Part shown: piece by piece, positions 9,755-19,032 of the stretch
Numbering within the stretch: the stretch's first letter is position 1
How the letters are laid out: every line of letters starts with the position of its first letter
NCBI GenBank assembly: GCA_027485695.1
Contig: JAIXQO010000002.1
Location: forward strand, 666,006-730,005
DNA length: 64,000 bases
Direction of reading: 5' to 3'
Source: Pseudomonadota bacterium
GTDB taxonomy: Bacteria; Bdellovibrionota; UBA1018
Notes under the pieces: model-generated
What the model was told of the DNA's origin: nothing
What the model saw: only the letters and a program-made list of their open reading frames with translations
The model's database searches: none
Position numbers and translations under genes: made by a program

Positions 9755-11451
9755 CCTGCACGCACCGGAATGAGGGAGAATTTCGTCACATCGACCAGTC
9801 CACGGTCGGTGAGCTTGAGTTTCGGGATCACTGGCAAACTCAAGAACGCGAGCTGAAGAAAAGGTTCATTCAGCTCGCAGCCCGCCGCACGCGACGCCTG
9901 TCTGAGTTGCTTGAGATGTTTTTCGATCAAATGAGGTGATGCGGTCGTCATCAGCCCGCCAAACGGGAGTGCGAGTGACGCTTGAATCGCTCCGTCGCGA
10001 ACGACAGCGAATCCACCACCGGTGGATTTCAAGAATTCGAAACCTGCCTTGAGATCGCGTGCGTTGGAACTGGCACCGATCAAGTTGTGACTATCATGTC
10101 CGACCGACGAGACGATCGCGCCTTGGAATCTCTCACCAAAACCGCTCACATAACCATTAGCCGGCGCATAGCCATGACCGTGGCGCTCCACGACCGATAA
10201 ACGAGCCACTCCGCGCGCGTCTGAGTTCTTAACGAATGCATCCGTGAGGATTTTTCCAGGCTTAACGCCAATGACATGTACACGTCCCTCCGGTGCAGAG
10301 AAACTCGACTCATCGAGAGCACCTACGCGAATGGTGTTGGCAAATTTCTCAGATTCACTGGCGAGCGAATCCAACTGACTCACGTCTTCGCCCGACTTCC
10401 ATACGCGCTCGACCAAACATCGGCGAGCATTCTCTAAGAGCACGAGGTCCGCACGGTAGCCGGGCGCAATCGCACCGACGTTCGCAAGACCATAGTGTCT
10501 CGCAACACTCAGAGAAGCTGCGCGGTACGCAGCCTCGACAGAGACACCTAACTTGATCGATTTACGAATCAAGTAATCGAGGTGCCCCTCTTCGCTGATA
10601 TCGAGCGGATTACGATCATCCGTACAGAATCCGACGTAAGCGGAACTGGACGGAGTGATGAGCTCGGCCAATGCCTCGACGTCTTTGGCGACGCTGCCTT
10701 CGCGAATCCAAACGGATATACCCTTGGAGAGTTTCTCGCGCGCCTCTTTGAGGTTGCTCGATTCATGACAACTCGAGATTCCCGCCGACGCGTACGCCGA
10801 GAGTTCTTGTCCGGTGAGGAGAGGTGCATGGCCGTCGATCTTGCCGCCTGAAAACGCGACGAGTTTTTCCATGACACCTGGATCTTTGTGAATCACGCCC
10901 GGCATGTTCATCATCTCGGCCAAGCCTAGCGCCTTGGGATGCGAGGCAAACTTGACTAAGGCGGCGGAGTCCACGACGCCTGCGCCATTTGTCTCCAAAC
11001 CTGCATGAGTCGCAGGGACACAGGACGAGAGCATCACCCGAAGATCGAGTCTCAAACGCGACGCGCTTGCGAGGAACCGCTTCAGCCCGTCGACGCCGAT
11101 GACGTTTGTGATCTCATGGGGATCACAGATCGCCGTCGTCGTGCCTTTGCGAAGAACCAGGTTTTCGAATACCTCGGGAACAACGAGCGAGCTCTCGATG
11201 TGAACGTGGGCATCAATGAAACCGGGGACCAGCTTCTTGCCTTTGGCGTCGACGCGTTTTTTACCTTTGAGTCCGGACTCCAGTCCGACGATGGTCCCGT
11301 CGATGATGCCGATCGAACCTTTTTTCCAAGTGAGGGAAAATACATCGAGGTACGTCACTCGATCGATGACGAGATCGCAAGGAATGCGTCCCATAGCGGC
11401 ATCTATCCGGCGCTCAAGACTCGAACGGGTCGTTTTCGGGGAGTCGGTCAT
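9751..11451 (-). CDS. ade: Adenine deaminase
   Basis: KLVPGFIDAHVHIESSLVVPEVFENLVLRKGTTTAICDPHEITNVIG, FCTDDRNPLDISEEGHLDYLIRKSI, VGHDSHNLI. Confidence 0.93.
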   Translation of the reverse strand: MTDSPKTTRSSLERRIDAAMGRIPCDLVIDRVTYLDVFSLTWKKGSIGIIDGTIVGLESGLKGKKRVDAKGKKLVPGFIDAHVHIESSLVVPEVFENLVLRKGTTTAICDPHEITNVIGVDGLKRFLASASRLRLDLRVMLSSCVPATHAGLETNGAGVVDSAALVKFASHPKALGLAEMMNMPGVIHKDPGVMEKLVAFSGGKIDGHAPLLTGQELSAYASAGISSCHESSNLKEAREKLSKGISVWIREGSVAKDVEALAELITPSSSAYVGFCTDDRNPLDISEEGHLDYLIRKSIKLGVSVEAAYRAASLSVARHYGLANVGAIAPGYRADLVLLENARRCLVERVWKSGEDVSQLDSLASESEKFANTIRVGALDESSFSAPEGRVHVIGVKPGKILTDAFVKNSDARGVARLSVVERHGHGYAPANGYVSGFGERFQGAIVSSVGHDSHNLIGASSNARDLKAGFEFLKSTGGGFAVVRDGAIQASLALPFGGLMTTASPHLIEKHLKQLRQASRAAGCELNEPFLQLAFLSLPVIPKLKLTDRGLVDVTKFSLIPVRAG

Positions 11452-11482
11452 CTACAGAAAATGACCCGGCTAACCGCGCTAA

Positions 11483-12130
11483 TCAAGCTTCTAATGAACG
11501 AGTCAGGCGGCTTTTGCCTGGGAGTAGATAGCCTTTCATCAACATCACGAGTTCCCGCTTAAAAGCAGGGTCTGACAGGCGGTCTGGACGCTGCAGACTC
11601 GTTCCGATCACGACTCCACGAATGGCATGAAAAAGCAGGAACACTGTCCACTCGGGATCGTAGTGAATCTCGGGTGTCCGGCGGGACTCCAAAATCAACG
11701 TGATCCGATTGATCACTTGATCGTCCAATTTCCGGAACAACTCCATGTCGCCGAGATGCACAAAATAAGAGAAGAGCGCCCGCTCCATTTTCAAGTTCTT
11801 GATCTTGAGCTGTACGATGAATTCGGCGAACTTCTCGATGAGACGCTCGGGATCCGACTCTTGTTCGGCGGATTCGGCGAGGCTTCTTTCAATCGCGCTG
11901 AGCTCGCCTTCGATGAACCGTTTGACCAGTTCGCTTAAGATCGCTTCTTTGCCTGGGAAATATTGGTAAAGGGATCCGATACTGACCCCCGCTCGTTCCG
12001 CGATTCTGTTCGTGCTCAGACGATCCGGATCATTCGTTAAAATACGAGCAGCTGCCGCCAAAATAGTTTCGATCGTCGATTGAGATCGGTCCTGGGACGC
12101 GGATTTCCTGGGTTTTAGGAGTTTTTTCAT
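11483..12130 (-). CDS. TetR-family transcriptional regulator
   Basis: N-terminal HTH: TIETILAAAARILTNDPDRLSTNRIAERAGVSIGSLYQYFPGKEAI. Confidence 0.9.
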   Translation of the reverse strand: MKKLLKPRKSASQDRSQSTIETILAAAARILTNDPDRLSTNRIAERAGVSIGSLYQYFPGKEAILSELVKRFIEGELSAIERSLAESAEQESDPERLIEKFAEFIVQLKIKNLKMERALFSYFVHLGDMELFRKLDDQVINRITLILESRRTPEIHYDPEWTVFLLFHAIRGVVIGTSLQRPDRLSDPAFKRELVMLMKGYLLPGKSRLTRSLEA

Positions 12131-12162
12131 CGGCTCTCCTCCCTTACCTGAACGCGAGTAGT

Positions 12163-12186
12163 GAATGTGAGTGAATGCTCATATTC
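12163..12186. promoter_or_regulatory. Candidate TetR operator (dyad)
   Basis: GAATGTGAG-TGAATG-CTCATATTC, 8/9 complementary arms, in the 80 bp between divergent tetR and coq4-like genes. Confidence 0.45.
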
Positions 12187-12210
12187 TAGTTATATCAGGA
12201 GGGAATCAAA

Positions 12211-12927
12211 ATGATCCAACTGTTCTTTTTACGACTCAGAGCCCTGCGCGCTTTTCTGGGCCTCGTTCGCGACCCGACGCAAACGGACCTTGTTTTCAAG
12301 CTCGACGGCGCATTCCGAAAGACTTATTCGAACGAGCAAATTCGTGAACTCATCCCTGCACTCAGCCAACCGGATTTCCTCAAGCTCCATGCAGACCGCT
12401 CGAATCCACGTTTAGATCTTGAGCAACTCCGCAAAATGCCGGAGCGATCTTTTGGTCGCGCGGTGGCGAATTTTCTCGACCAGCGTGGCTTCAATGCCAA
12501 CGAGTTTCCGATGGTCGGCATGGAAGACCCTGTAGATTTTCTCATTTCAAGAATGCGGCAGAGCCACGATCTCTGGCACGTACTCGGAGAATACGAAACG
12601 AATGTCGAAGATGAGCTGGCACTTCAGGCATTCACGTTCGCTCAACTACGCGCTCCCCTCTCTCCACTCATCGTGGCGGCAGGACTCGTCCACATCATCG
12701 CAAATCGCCCGACTGATGCCATCGCCGCGTTCGAAGGGATCGTCGAAGGCTGGAACCGAGGTAACCAGTGTAAGTCACTCGTTGCTTTCAGATGGGAAAA
12801 TGAGTGGGAGACGGACCTAGAAACGATTCGTCAAAGGCTCGAACTCCCACCCCGTTCAATTCAAAGTACTTCGGCGAAAAAGTCTTTCATCGCGGTCCAA
12901 GAACGACGATCGGCCGAAGCGTTGTAG
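12211..12927 (+). CDS. Coq4-family protein
   Basis: RMRQSHDLWHVLGEYETNVEDELALQAFTFAQLRAPLSPLIVAAGL resembles the Coq4 core motif (HDxxH-type). Confidence 0.75.
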   Translation: MIQLFFLRLRALRAFLGLVRDPTQTDLVFKLDGAFRKTYSNEQIRELIPALSQPDFLKLHADRSNPRLDLEQLRKMPERSFGRAVANFLDQRGFNANEFPMVGMEDPVDFLISRMRQSHDLWHVLGEYETNVEDELALQAFTFAQLRAPLSPLIVAAGLVHIIANRPTDAIAAFEGIVEGWNRGNQCKSLVAFRWENEWETDLETIRQRLELPPRSIQSTSAKKSFIAVQERRSAEAL

Positions 12928-13631
12928 GCGGCTCCCTTGGAGTTATCCGTTCCCGCGTCGCTGTTCGTGAAACTATGAACTGCGCCACTGTATTTCACGA
13001 GCTGCCAGTCCACAGATCCGTCACGCATTTCTTTTTCGAATGCGGCGACTTCGGTCTCCGATACGTAAGGGTCATCCGCTCCATGAAGCGCAAGCACCTT
13101 GGTCTTGATGTTTTTGGCCTCGCCTGCATTCGGCGTACCGAGGCCGCCGTGAAAACTCACGACGCCGCGAACGTCCGAACCACTGCGCGCAAGCTCCAAC
13201 ACGCCAGTACCGCCGAAGCAGTAGCCAATGGCGACGATCCGTTTTGAATCGACGCCTTTTTGTTTTTTCAGCGTCTCGAGCGCAAGATTCATGCGCTTCT
13301 TAAACAGCGCGCGATCGTTTTTGTAGATCGATGCGGTCTTGCCGGATTCCTCAGGCGTCGCTGGGCGCACGCCTTTGCCGTAGATATCGGCAGCGAACGC
13401 GATGTAGCCAAGATCCGCGAGTTGATCGAGGCGCTTTTTGGTTTGTCCGGAAATTCCGTTCCACTCGGGAACGACGAGAACGGCTGCGCCTTTTTGTTTC
13501 TTGCCCTTCGGAAAAGAAACTAAGCCTTCGAGGACAGTGTCGCCATCTTTGTATTCCACCGGTTTCGGTGCGGCGATCGAAACAGAAGAAAAACAGAATA
13601 CGGCCAAGATCAAACTCCAGTTGGATTTCAT
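12861..13631 (-). CDS. Secreted dienelactone-hydrolase-family protein
   Basis: Signal peptide MKSNWSLILAVFCFSSVSIA; AIGYCFGGTGVLELA nucleophile elbow; LHGADDPYVS; GAVHSFTN. Confidence 0.85.
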   Translation of the reverse strand: MKSNWSLILAVFCFSSVSIAAPKPVEYKDGDTVLEGLVSFPKGKKQKGAAVLVVPEWNGISGQTKKRLDQLADLGYIAFAADIYGKGVRPATPEESGKTASIYKNDRALFKKRMNLALETLKKQKGVDSKRIVAIGYCFGGTGVLELARSGSDVRGVVSFHGGLGTPNAGEAKNIKTKVLALHGADDPYVSETEVAAFEKEMRDGSVDWQLVKYSGAVHSFTNSDAGTDNSKGAAYNASADRRSWTAMKDFFAEVL

Positions 13632-14030
13632 GATGAATGTCTCCTTGAGAGACGACGCTCTCGCATGAGGTTCGTCACAGCAACGAAATAAATGCTCGCA
13701 ACTCAAAGCGCCGTTTCAAACTCAAACTCAACTCTGGCTCTGGCTTTTGACTCTTGTCTCTTGTCTTTTACCCCCGACTCCTCGCTCCACTCACCCGCCT
13801 CGCCGCAGCCGTAGCCCCAATCCGGCCGCCAAAATTTCGCCGAACTCGGCGATGAATAAAAATAAATCTGACTGCCCCTCTTGCGAGTTCCTCAAATTCC
13901 GCTCACGCTTATAAATGAGGCAGGTGACTTCGAGGTCCGCAAGGACTCCCGCACGAAACAACTGGTCTCACTCAACTCATCAACCAACAACCTAAAGTCC
14001 GTTCCCCGCAGCCATCTGACATGGAGGTCA

Positions 14031-14405
14031 ATGACTATGGAAAAACGTCGCGGTTTATTGTTCGCACTCGCTCTGATCCAAGGAATGGGTCTCGCTCTGC
14101 TCGCTTGGGTCGTTTCTGTTGCCGAAGCTCGTGATAACGGAGGCATTCAGAACGTCTCGCAGTTCAAGCAAGATCTCGAAGTTCGCGAAATGGTCGGTCG
14201 ATTGAATTGCAAGGCTCCGGAATTCAATACCGGCGAAGCCTGCAAACTCAGCATCGTGACGGAGTCGGCACCGACCGGTATCGCACTTCCCGAGCACGCA
14301 GGGCTGATGCAAAGATTCCACAACGGTGAAACGCACGTTCGGATGATCGCGCGGTTTGCTGGACGCCAGATTTACTCGATTTCTAAAATTGAGTCTATCC
14401 AGTGA
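14031..14405 (+). CDS. Hypothetical exported protein
   Basis: RBS GGAGG upstream; N-terminal hydrophobic segment LLFALALIQGMGLALLAWVVSVAEA. Confidence 0.5.
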   Translation: MTMEKRRGLLFALALIQGMGLALLAWVVSVAEARDNGGIQNVSQFKQDLEVREMVGRLNCKAPEFNTGEACKLSIVTESAPTGIALPEHAGLMQRFHNGETHVRMIARFAGRQIYSISKIESIQ

Positions 14406-14559
14406 GATGCGAGGCATTAAAGCCTCCCCACCTGGATTGAGCTTTCGGATACGTGTAGGGCCCACTTTCTGGTCGAAGTGGGGTCTATACGGTCATCGTA
14501 ACCGCCGTCTGAGGGAACTCCGGATTACGTCCCCGGGGAACTCCAGACGGCGGACTCCA

Positions 14560-14672
14560 CTGAGTTCTTAAAAAGATTTTGCTCCCCAGACTCCTGTCTT
14601 TCTGAAAATTTTCCCTTCGGGAAAAGCGCTTCACGCTTTTTCAGAAGCGCAAAAGTCTTTTTAAGGACTCAG
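14560..14672 (-). repeat. Structured intergenic repeat, copy A
   Basis: Outer arms CTGAGT...ACTCAG; reverse complement core CTGAAAAAGCGTGAAGCG-CTTTTCCCGAAGGGAAAA-TTTTCAG followed by GACAGGAGTC. Confidence 0.8.
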
Positions 14673-14721
14673 CGCACACTAAGACAAAGCCAAAACCAAC
14701 AATATAACCGTCCCTTTAAGT

Positions 14722-14836
14722 CAGACTTTTTTTTCAAAAAGGCGAGCGATTCTGAAAAAGCGTGATGCGGTTTTGGCGTAGCCAAAATTTTCAGAAGGGC
14801 AGGAGCCCGTTCGATTCGCCTTTTTAAAAAAGTCTG
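14722..14836 (+). repeat. Structured intergenic repeat, copy B
   Basis: Outer arms CAGACT...AGTCTG; core CTGAAAAAGCGTGATGCG-GTTTTGGCGTAGCCAAAA-TTTTCAG followed by GGGCAGGAGCCC. Confidence 0.8.
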
Positions 14837-14852
14837 CTAATATCGCGGGTAT

Positions 14853-15074
14853 ATGTCATCCATCGACTTGCCTGTACTCGATCGCGAAAAGTACTTCCAA
14901 ATCCTGAAGAACGAGAGCCTTTCGGCTGCACTCACGACCCTTCACCGCGATTCTGAGCTTCTGGAGTTCGACACCTTCGAAGGACGAGACGGTTACAAAG
15001 CTGAGTTCTATCAGCGCCTCGAAGAATACCGCGAGTTCTCTCGCGAACTGTGGCGCACGTCCCTGGCCGGATAA
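14853..15074 (+). CDS. Small hypothetical protein (73 aa)
   Basis: Compact ORF starting 16 bp after repeat copy B; charged, helical composition. Confidence 0.4.
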   Translation: MSSIDLPVLDREKYFQILKNESLSAALTTLHRDSELLEFDTFEGRDGYKAEFYQRLEEYREFSRELWRTSLAG

Positions 15075-15110
15075 CGGATAGCCGCCCGCTCTCTTCGAAC
15101 GCCCCCATTC

Positions 15111-15620
15111 CTAGTCAGTAATATCCGTAGAAAGCGGCTCTAACACCGCGGCTTGCGGTTCGTCTTTCTCTGAAAACACATAGCTCTGCGTTCCCGCGAT
15201 GAAATCATGGAGTGCACGTCTCTCCGGATTAAACACCACCATGATATAACCCGCAAAAAACGGCAGAGTAGATGCGATATGTCCGATGTACCGGAGGAAA
15301 CTCTGCTTGAGCGTGAGTCGCTGCTTGGTCCGATAATCCACTACCACGACGTTCACCATGCGCTTACCCAGTGTCCAGCCCGTCCAGTAGTGCATACCCA
15401 CCGTGTACGGAAGCCCCACGAAAATCCCGGCCAAGATATTCACGAAGAGCTGCTGCTGCTGAGTGAACGCTTGCGCGTACGGAACGTCCTTAAAAAGCAT
15501 CAGATGCAAGAGCCTCAGCGCGATCTCGCAAAAAACGTAAGTGACCACCAGGCACACGATCTCATCAAAAACCGAGGCCAAAGCTCGACGCCAAAATCCC
15601 GCAGGGTGCTTGAGTAACAT
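15111..15620 (-). CDS. RDD-family membrane protein
   Basis: GFWRRALASVFDEIVCLV, YWTGWTLGKRMVNVVVVDYRTKQRLTLKQSFLRYIG. Confidence 0.85.
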   Translation of the reverse strand: MLLKHPAGFWRRALASVFDEIVCLVVTYVFCEIALRLLHLMLFKDVPYAQAFTQQQQLFVNILAGIFVGLPYTVGMHYWTGWTLGKRMVNVVVVDYRTKQRLTLKQSFLRYIGHIASTLPFFAGYIMVVFNPERRALHDFIAGTQSYVFSEKDEPQAAVLEPLSTDITD

Positions 15621-15649
15621 GAAGCCCAGTCTCGCATTTCAGGTCCCCA

Positions 15650-15683
15650 AAATCAAAGGCCCCTCACGATCCGTGAGAGGCCC
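15650..15683 (-). terminator. Terminator-like hairpin between cox operon and RDD gene
   Basis: Minus strand GGCCTCTCACG-GAT-CGTGAGGGGCCTTTGATTTT. Confidence 0.55.
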
Positions 15684-15704
15684 AGGTATCTGTATTCATC
15701 CAGA

Positions 15705-15815
15705 GTTTTTGAAAGAAAGTCGGAGCGCGTCTGAAAAAGCGTGAAGCGTTCGCGTCCTTAGACGCGATTTTCAGTAGGGCAGGAGCCCGGCAAGCGAGGA
15801 CTTTCTTTAAAAAAC
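15705..15815 (+). repeat. Structured intergenic repeat, copy C
   Basis: Outer arms GTTTTTGAAAGAAAGTC...GACTTTCTTTAAAAAAC; core CTGAAAAAGCGTGAAGCG-TTCGCGTCCTTAGACGCG-ATTTTCAG followed by GGGCAGGAGCCC. Confidence 0.8.
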
Positions 15816-15818
15816 GAC

Positions 15819-16709
15819 CTATGGCTTCTGCTTCGAGAACGTTGCCGCATCGAGACGATCACCGTAGTGCATGAGCGAATCGGATGCGCCTGGAACAACT
15901 TGCTTGCCCGAACCAGCTCCCGCTTCTTGAACGAGTTTTTTCATCGCCCATTCCACCGGAACACTTGGAGCAGCGTCACTGCCCGCACTATCCTTGGTTG
16001 GATCGACGCCGATTTTAGCTAAATCAGCCGTCTCGTCTTTCAAGATATTCGGACCAATCGATGCGACGTAATGAGAAAGCGCCCAACGATCGTCCATCGG
16101 AAGCGTGGCAAAAGATGCCATGGCTCCGCCAGCAATACCCTCTTTCAGAGTTTTGAAAATCTGAGAAGGTTTACGACCGTTTTTCCAGCCAGCGTCTTGC
16201 GTGAAGTTCCGAGGATGCGGATTGAGTGCTGCGGCCGCAGGGCCATTGCCCTCACCAGCGGCACCGTGACACGAAACGCACTGCTGCGAAAACACGTCCT
16301 TGCCATGCGCGACGAGTTCCGGAGTTGGCTCCCAAGGTTTCTTGAACTTGGAAGGTCCTGCGATCGCCTTAAAGATCGGCTTGTTATTCGTGTAAACGTT
16401 TCCACGGAACAGAAGGTCCGTCGAGGTCAACACAACGAAGATCGCGAGGAACACGAAGCCACTCGCGAAGATCACCGTGTTGGACGGATCATCTTTGCGA
16501 AGGTTCATGAACACGCCGACGACGATCGTCGCTTTCACGCAAGCGACGAGCATACCGACCACGTAATTCAGTGATCCGAGGTGCACGAACGAGAGCGCGA
16601 ACGTGATGACGGTGAGTACCAGGAGCGCCGCAAAAGCTTTGAAGGCGACGCCATCCGGCAGGATGTAGTGATGACCATGGGAAGAATCGTGATTGTGATC
16701 GTTTGCCAT
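15819..16709 (-). CDS. Cytochrome oxidase subunit IV-like membrane domain fused to a c-type cytochrome domain
   Basis: COX IV-like N-terminus (YVVGMLVACVKATIVVGVFMNLRKD), then HGKDVFSQQCVSCHGAAGEGNGPAAAALNPHPRNF with CXXCH. Confidence 0.8.
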   Translation of the reverse strand: MANDHNHDSSHGHHYILPDGVAFKAFAALLVLTVITFALSFVHLGSLNYVVGMLVACVKATIVVGVFMNLRKDDPSNTVIFASGFVFLAIFVVLTSTDLLFRGNVYTNNKPIFKAIAGPSKFKKPWEPTPELVAHGKDVFSQQCVSCHGAAGEGNGPAAAALNPHPRNFTQDAGWKNGRKPSQIFKTLKEGIAGGAMASFATLPMDDRWALSHYVASIGPNILKDETADLAKIGVDPTKDSAGSDAAPSVPVEWAMKKLVQEAGAGSGKQVVPGASDSLMHYGDRLDAATFSKQKP

Positions 16710-16733
16710 TTCGTTTTTAGCCTTTCTTCCTGG

Positions 16734-17390
16734 TTATCCGAGCAAGTAGAGGAGCGGGAACAAGAAGATCCACACCAAGTCAACGAAGTGCCAGTAGAAA
16801 CCGACGAGTTCAACCGGGGTGAAGAACTGTTTCGAGACTTCGCCACGCTTCACTCGGAGCATCACCCAAGTGATCAGGCCCATACCGAGGATGACGTGGA
16901 ACGCGTGAACGCCCGTCATCATGAAGTACAGCGAGAAGAAGAGCGGGACTTTGTCCATCGCCAGTTCTTTGTAGGTGTAGAGGCCGCCGGGAAGGATGCC
17001 TTCGTGAATCTTGTGCGAGTACTCGAAGTACTTGACGATCAAGAAGACGAATCCGAATCCGACCGTAGTCATGAGGTAGGCCAAACAACGGCTAACCTGA
17101 CCACGTTGAATCGAGCTCACACCGAGCACCATCGTCCAAGAACTCGTGATCAGAACGAAAGTGTTCAAGAGACCGAGCTTAGGATTCAGAAGCTTGTGCG
17201 CTTCATGGAACGCCTCTGGATACATCGCACGAAAGATGATGTAGCCCACGAAGAGCGCGCCGACCATGAGGACTTCCGTGACGAGGAAGACCCACATGCC
17301 CTGCTTGGCACCTTCGAATTCCTCGTGCGCGTTTTTCCAATGGTGACCGTGATGATAAGTGCCAGGAGTGACTTGTCCGTGATTACCCAT
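16734..17390 (-). CDS. Cytochrome c oxidase subunit III
   Basis: MWVFLVTEVLMVGALFVGYIIFR, HAFHVILGMGLI, GFYWHFVDLVWIFLFPLLYL. Confidence 0.92.
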   Translation of the reverse strand: MGNHGQVTPGTYHHGHHWKNAHEEFEGAKQGMWVFLVTEVLMVGALFVGYIIFRAMYPEAFHEAHKLLNPKLGLLNTFVLITSSWTMVLGVSSIQRGQVSRCLAYLMTTVGFGFVFLIVKYFEYSHKIHEGILPGGLYTYKELAMDKVPLFFSLYFMMTGVHAFHVILGMGLITWVMLRVKRGEVSKQFFTPVELVGFYWHFVDLVWIFLFPLLYLLG

Positions 17391-17407
17391 GGTACCGTTT
17401 CCTTTCG

Positions 17408-19018
17408 TTAGATTTTGATACCGCGATAGTCGTACGGCCAGGTGGTGACGACTGGATCGACCGGAAAGTTGTCATGAGGAGGAGGCGAAGGCGACTGCCA
17501 TTCGAGCGTGCCCGCACCCCAAGGATTGTCCCCTGCTTTCGGACCTTTTCTCGCATCGCGAATCATGTAGATCGCCGTCCAGGCGAAACCGACTGCGAGG
17601 AACCAAGAACCGATCGTCGAGAGCTGGTTCATGAGGGTGAACTCAGGCAAGTAGCTCCAATAGCGGCGAGGCATCCCCTGCGCGCCCGCGATGAACTGCG
17701 GGAAGAACGTCAGGTTGAATCCAAGCAGGATCAACCAGAAAGCAACTGATGCGGAGGATTCATTGTACATCTTGCCCGTCACCTTAGGGAACCAGTAGTG
17801 CATGCCACCGACGAAGCCCATGATCGTTCCGCCGACCATGACATAGTGGAAGTGAGCGATGACGAAGTAAGTGTCCGTCAGATGCACGTCAATCGGAAGC
17901 GTCGCCAAAAACACGCCGGTCAAACCACCGATCGTGAAGAGCTCGATAAAGCCCATCGCGTATTTCATCGGAGCATTGAACGTCAGCGAGCCTTTGTACA
18001 TCGTGCCAACCCAGCTGAACACCTTCACGCCCGTTGGAACGGCGACGAACATGGTGAGGAGCGAGAACACGAAGTTCGCGAGTTCCGACTGACCGGTCAC
18101 GAACATGTGGTGACCCCAAACGATGAACGCGACAAGCGCGATACCGAACGAAGCCAGCGCGATCGCTTTGTAACCGAAGATCGGCTTACGCGAGAAGACC
18201 GGGATGATTTCCGAGATCACGCCCATGGCCGGCAAAATCATGATGTAGACGGCCGGGTGGGAATAGAACCAGAAGAAGTGCTGGAAAAGGACCGCGTCGC
18301 CGCCGAGAGCCGGATCGAAGATACCGATCTTGAAAACACGCTCAAAAATCAAAAGTGCGAGCGTAATTGCAAGAACCGGCGTCGCCAAGATCTGGATGAC
18401 CGACGTGGCGTAGAGTGACCAGCAGAGCAGCGGCAAACGGGACCAGGATTGGCCTTGGGCGCGCAGCTTATGGATCGTGATGATGAAGTTCAGAGCCGTC
18501 AAAATGGATGCGAAACCGGCGATAAAAGCACCGAAAACAACCAGAATGACCGCACCCGACGTACGAATCGAGTAAGGAGTGTAAAACGTCCATCCCGTGT
18601 CTGCGCCACCCAAGAACAGAGCGAGCGTCGCGAAGATGCCGCCTGCCAGGTAGACGTAGTAAGAGAATAAGTTCAGTTTCGGGAAAGCGACGTCTTTGGC
18701 GCCGACCATCATCGGAAGCACGAAGTTACCGATCGATCCCGGAATGGCCGGGATGATGACCAGGAACACCATGATCGCGCCGTGATAAGTAAAGAAACGA
18801 TTGTAGGTCTGCGCAGTGATCAAGTTTCCGCCGCCTGGAGTGAAAAGCTCCAATCGGATCAGAAGCGCGAAGATACCGCCGACCAGGAAATAGGTCAGGA
18901 CGGTGGCGAGGTACATCAGACCAATGCGTTTATGGTCTACCGTCGTCAGCCAGGACCAAAGGCCCTTCTCGTGATTGAGGTAGTTGCTCCCATGACTCGT
19001 GCTATTTGCGTGTGCCAT
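17408..19018 (-). CDS. Cytochrome c oxidase subunit I
   Basis: [57 protein letters not shown]-type motif ([12 protein letters not shown]). Confidence 0.96.
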   Translation of the reverse strand: MAHANSTSHGSNYLNHEKGLWSWLTTVDHKRIGLMYLATVLTYFLVGGIFALLIRLELFTPGGGNLITAQTYNRFFTYHGAIMVFLVIIPAIPGSIGNFVLPMMVGAKDVAFPKLNLFSYYVYLAGGIFATLALFLGGADTGWTFYTPYSIRTSGAVILVVFGAFIAGFASILTALNFIITIHKLRAQGQSWSRLPLLCWSLYATSVIQILATPVLAITLALLIFERVFKIGIFDPALGGDAVLFQHFFWFYSHPAVYIMILPAMGVISEIIPVFSRKPIFGYKAIALASFGIALVAFIVWGHHMFVTGQSELANFVFSLLTMFVAVPTGVKVFSWVGTMYKGSLTFNAPMKYAMGFIELFTIGGLTGVFLATLPIDVHLTDTYFVIAHFHYVMVGGTIMGFVGGMHYWFPKVTGKMYNESSASVAFWLILLGFNLTFFPQFIAGAQGMPRRYWSYLPEFTLMNQLSTIGSWFLAVGFAWTAIYMIRDARKGPKAGDNPWGAGTLEWQSPSPPPHDNFPVDPVVTTWPYDYRGIKI

Positions 19019-19032
19019 GATTCAAATGCTCC

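Noticed and set aside
16581-18418. Highly charged 276-aa and 206-aa ORFs antisense to cox genes
   Set aside because: Opposite well-supported CoxC/CoxA coding sequence; composition is a reverse-frame artefact.
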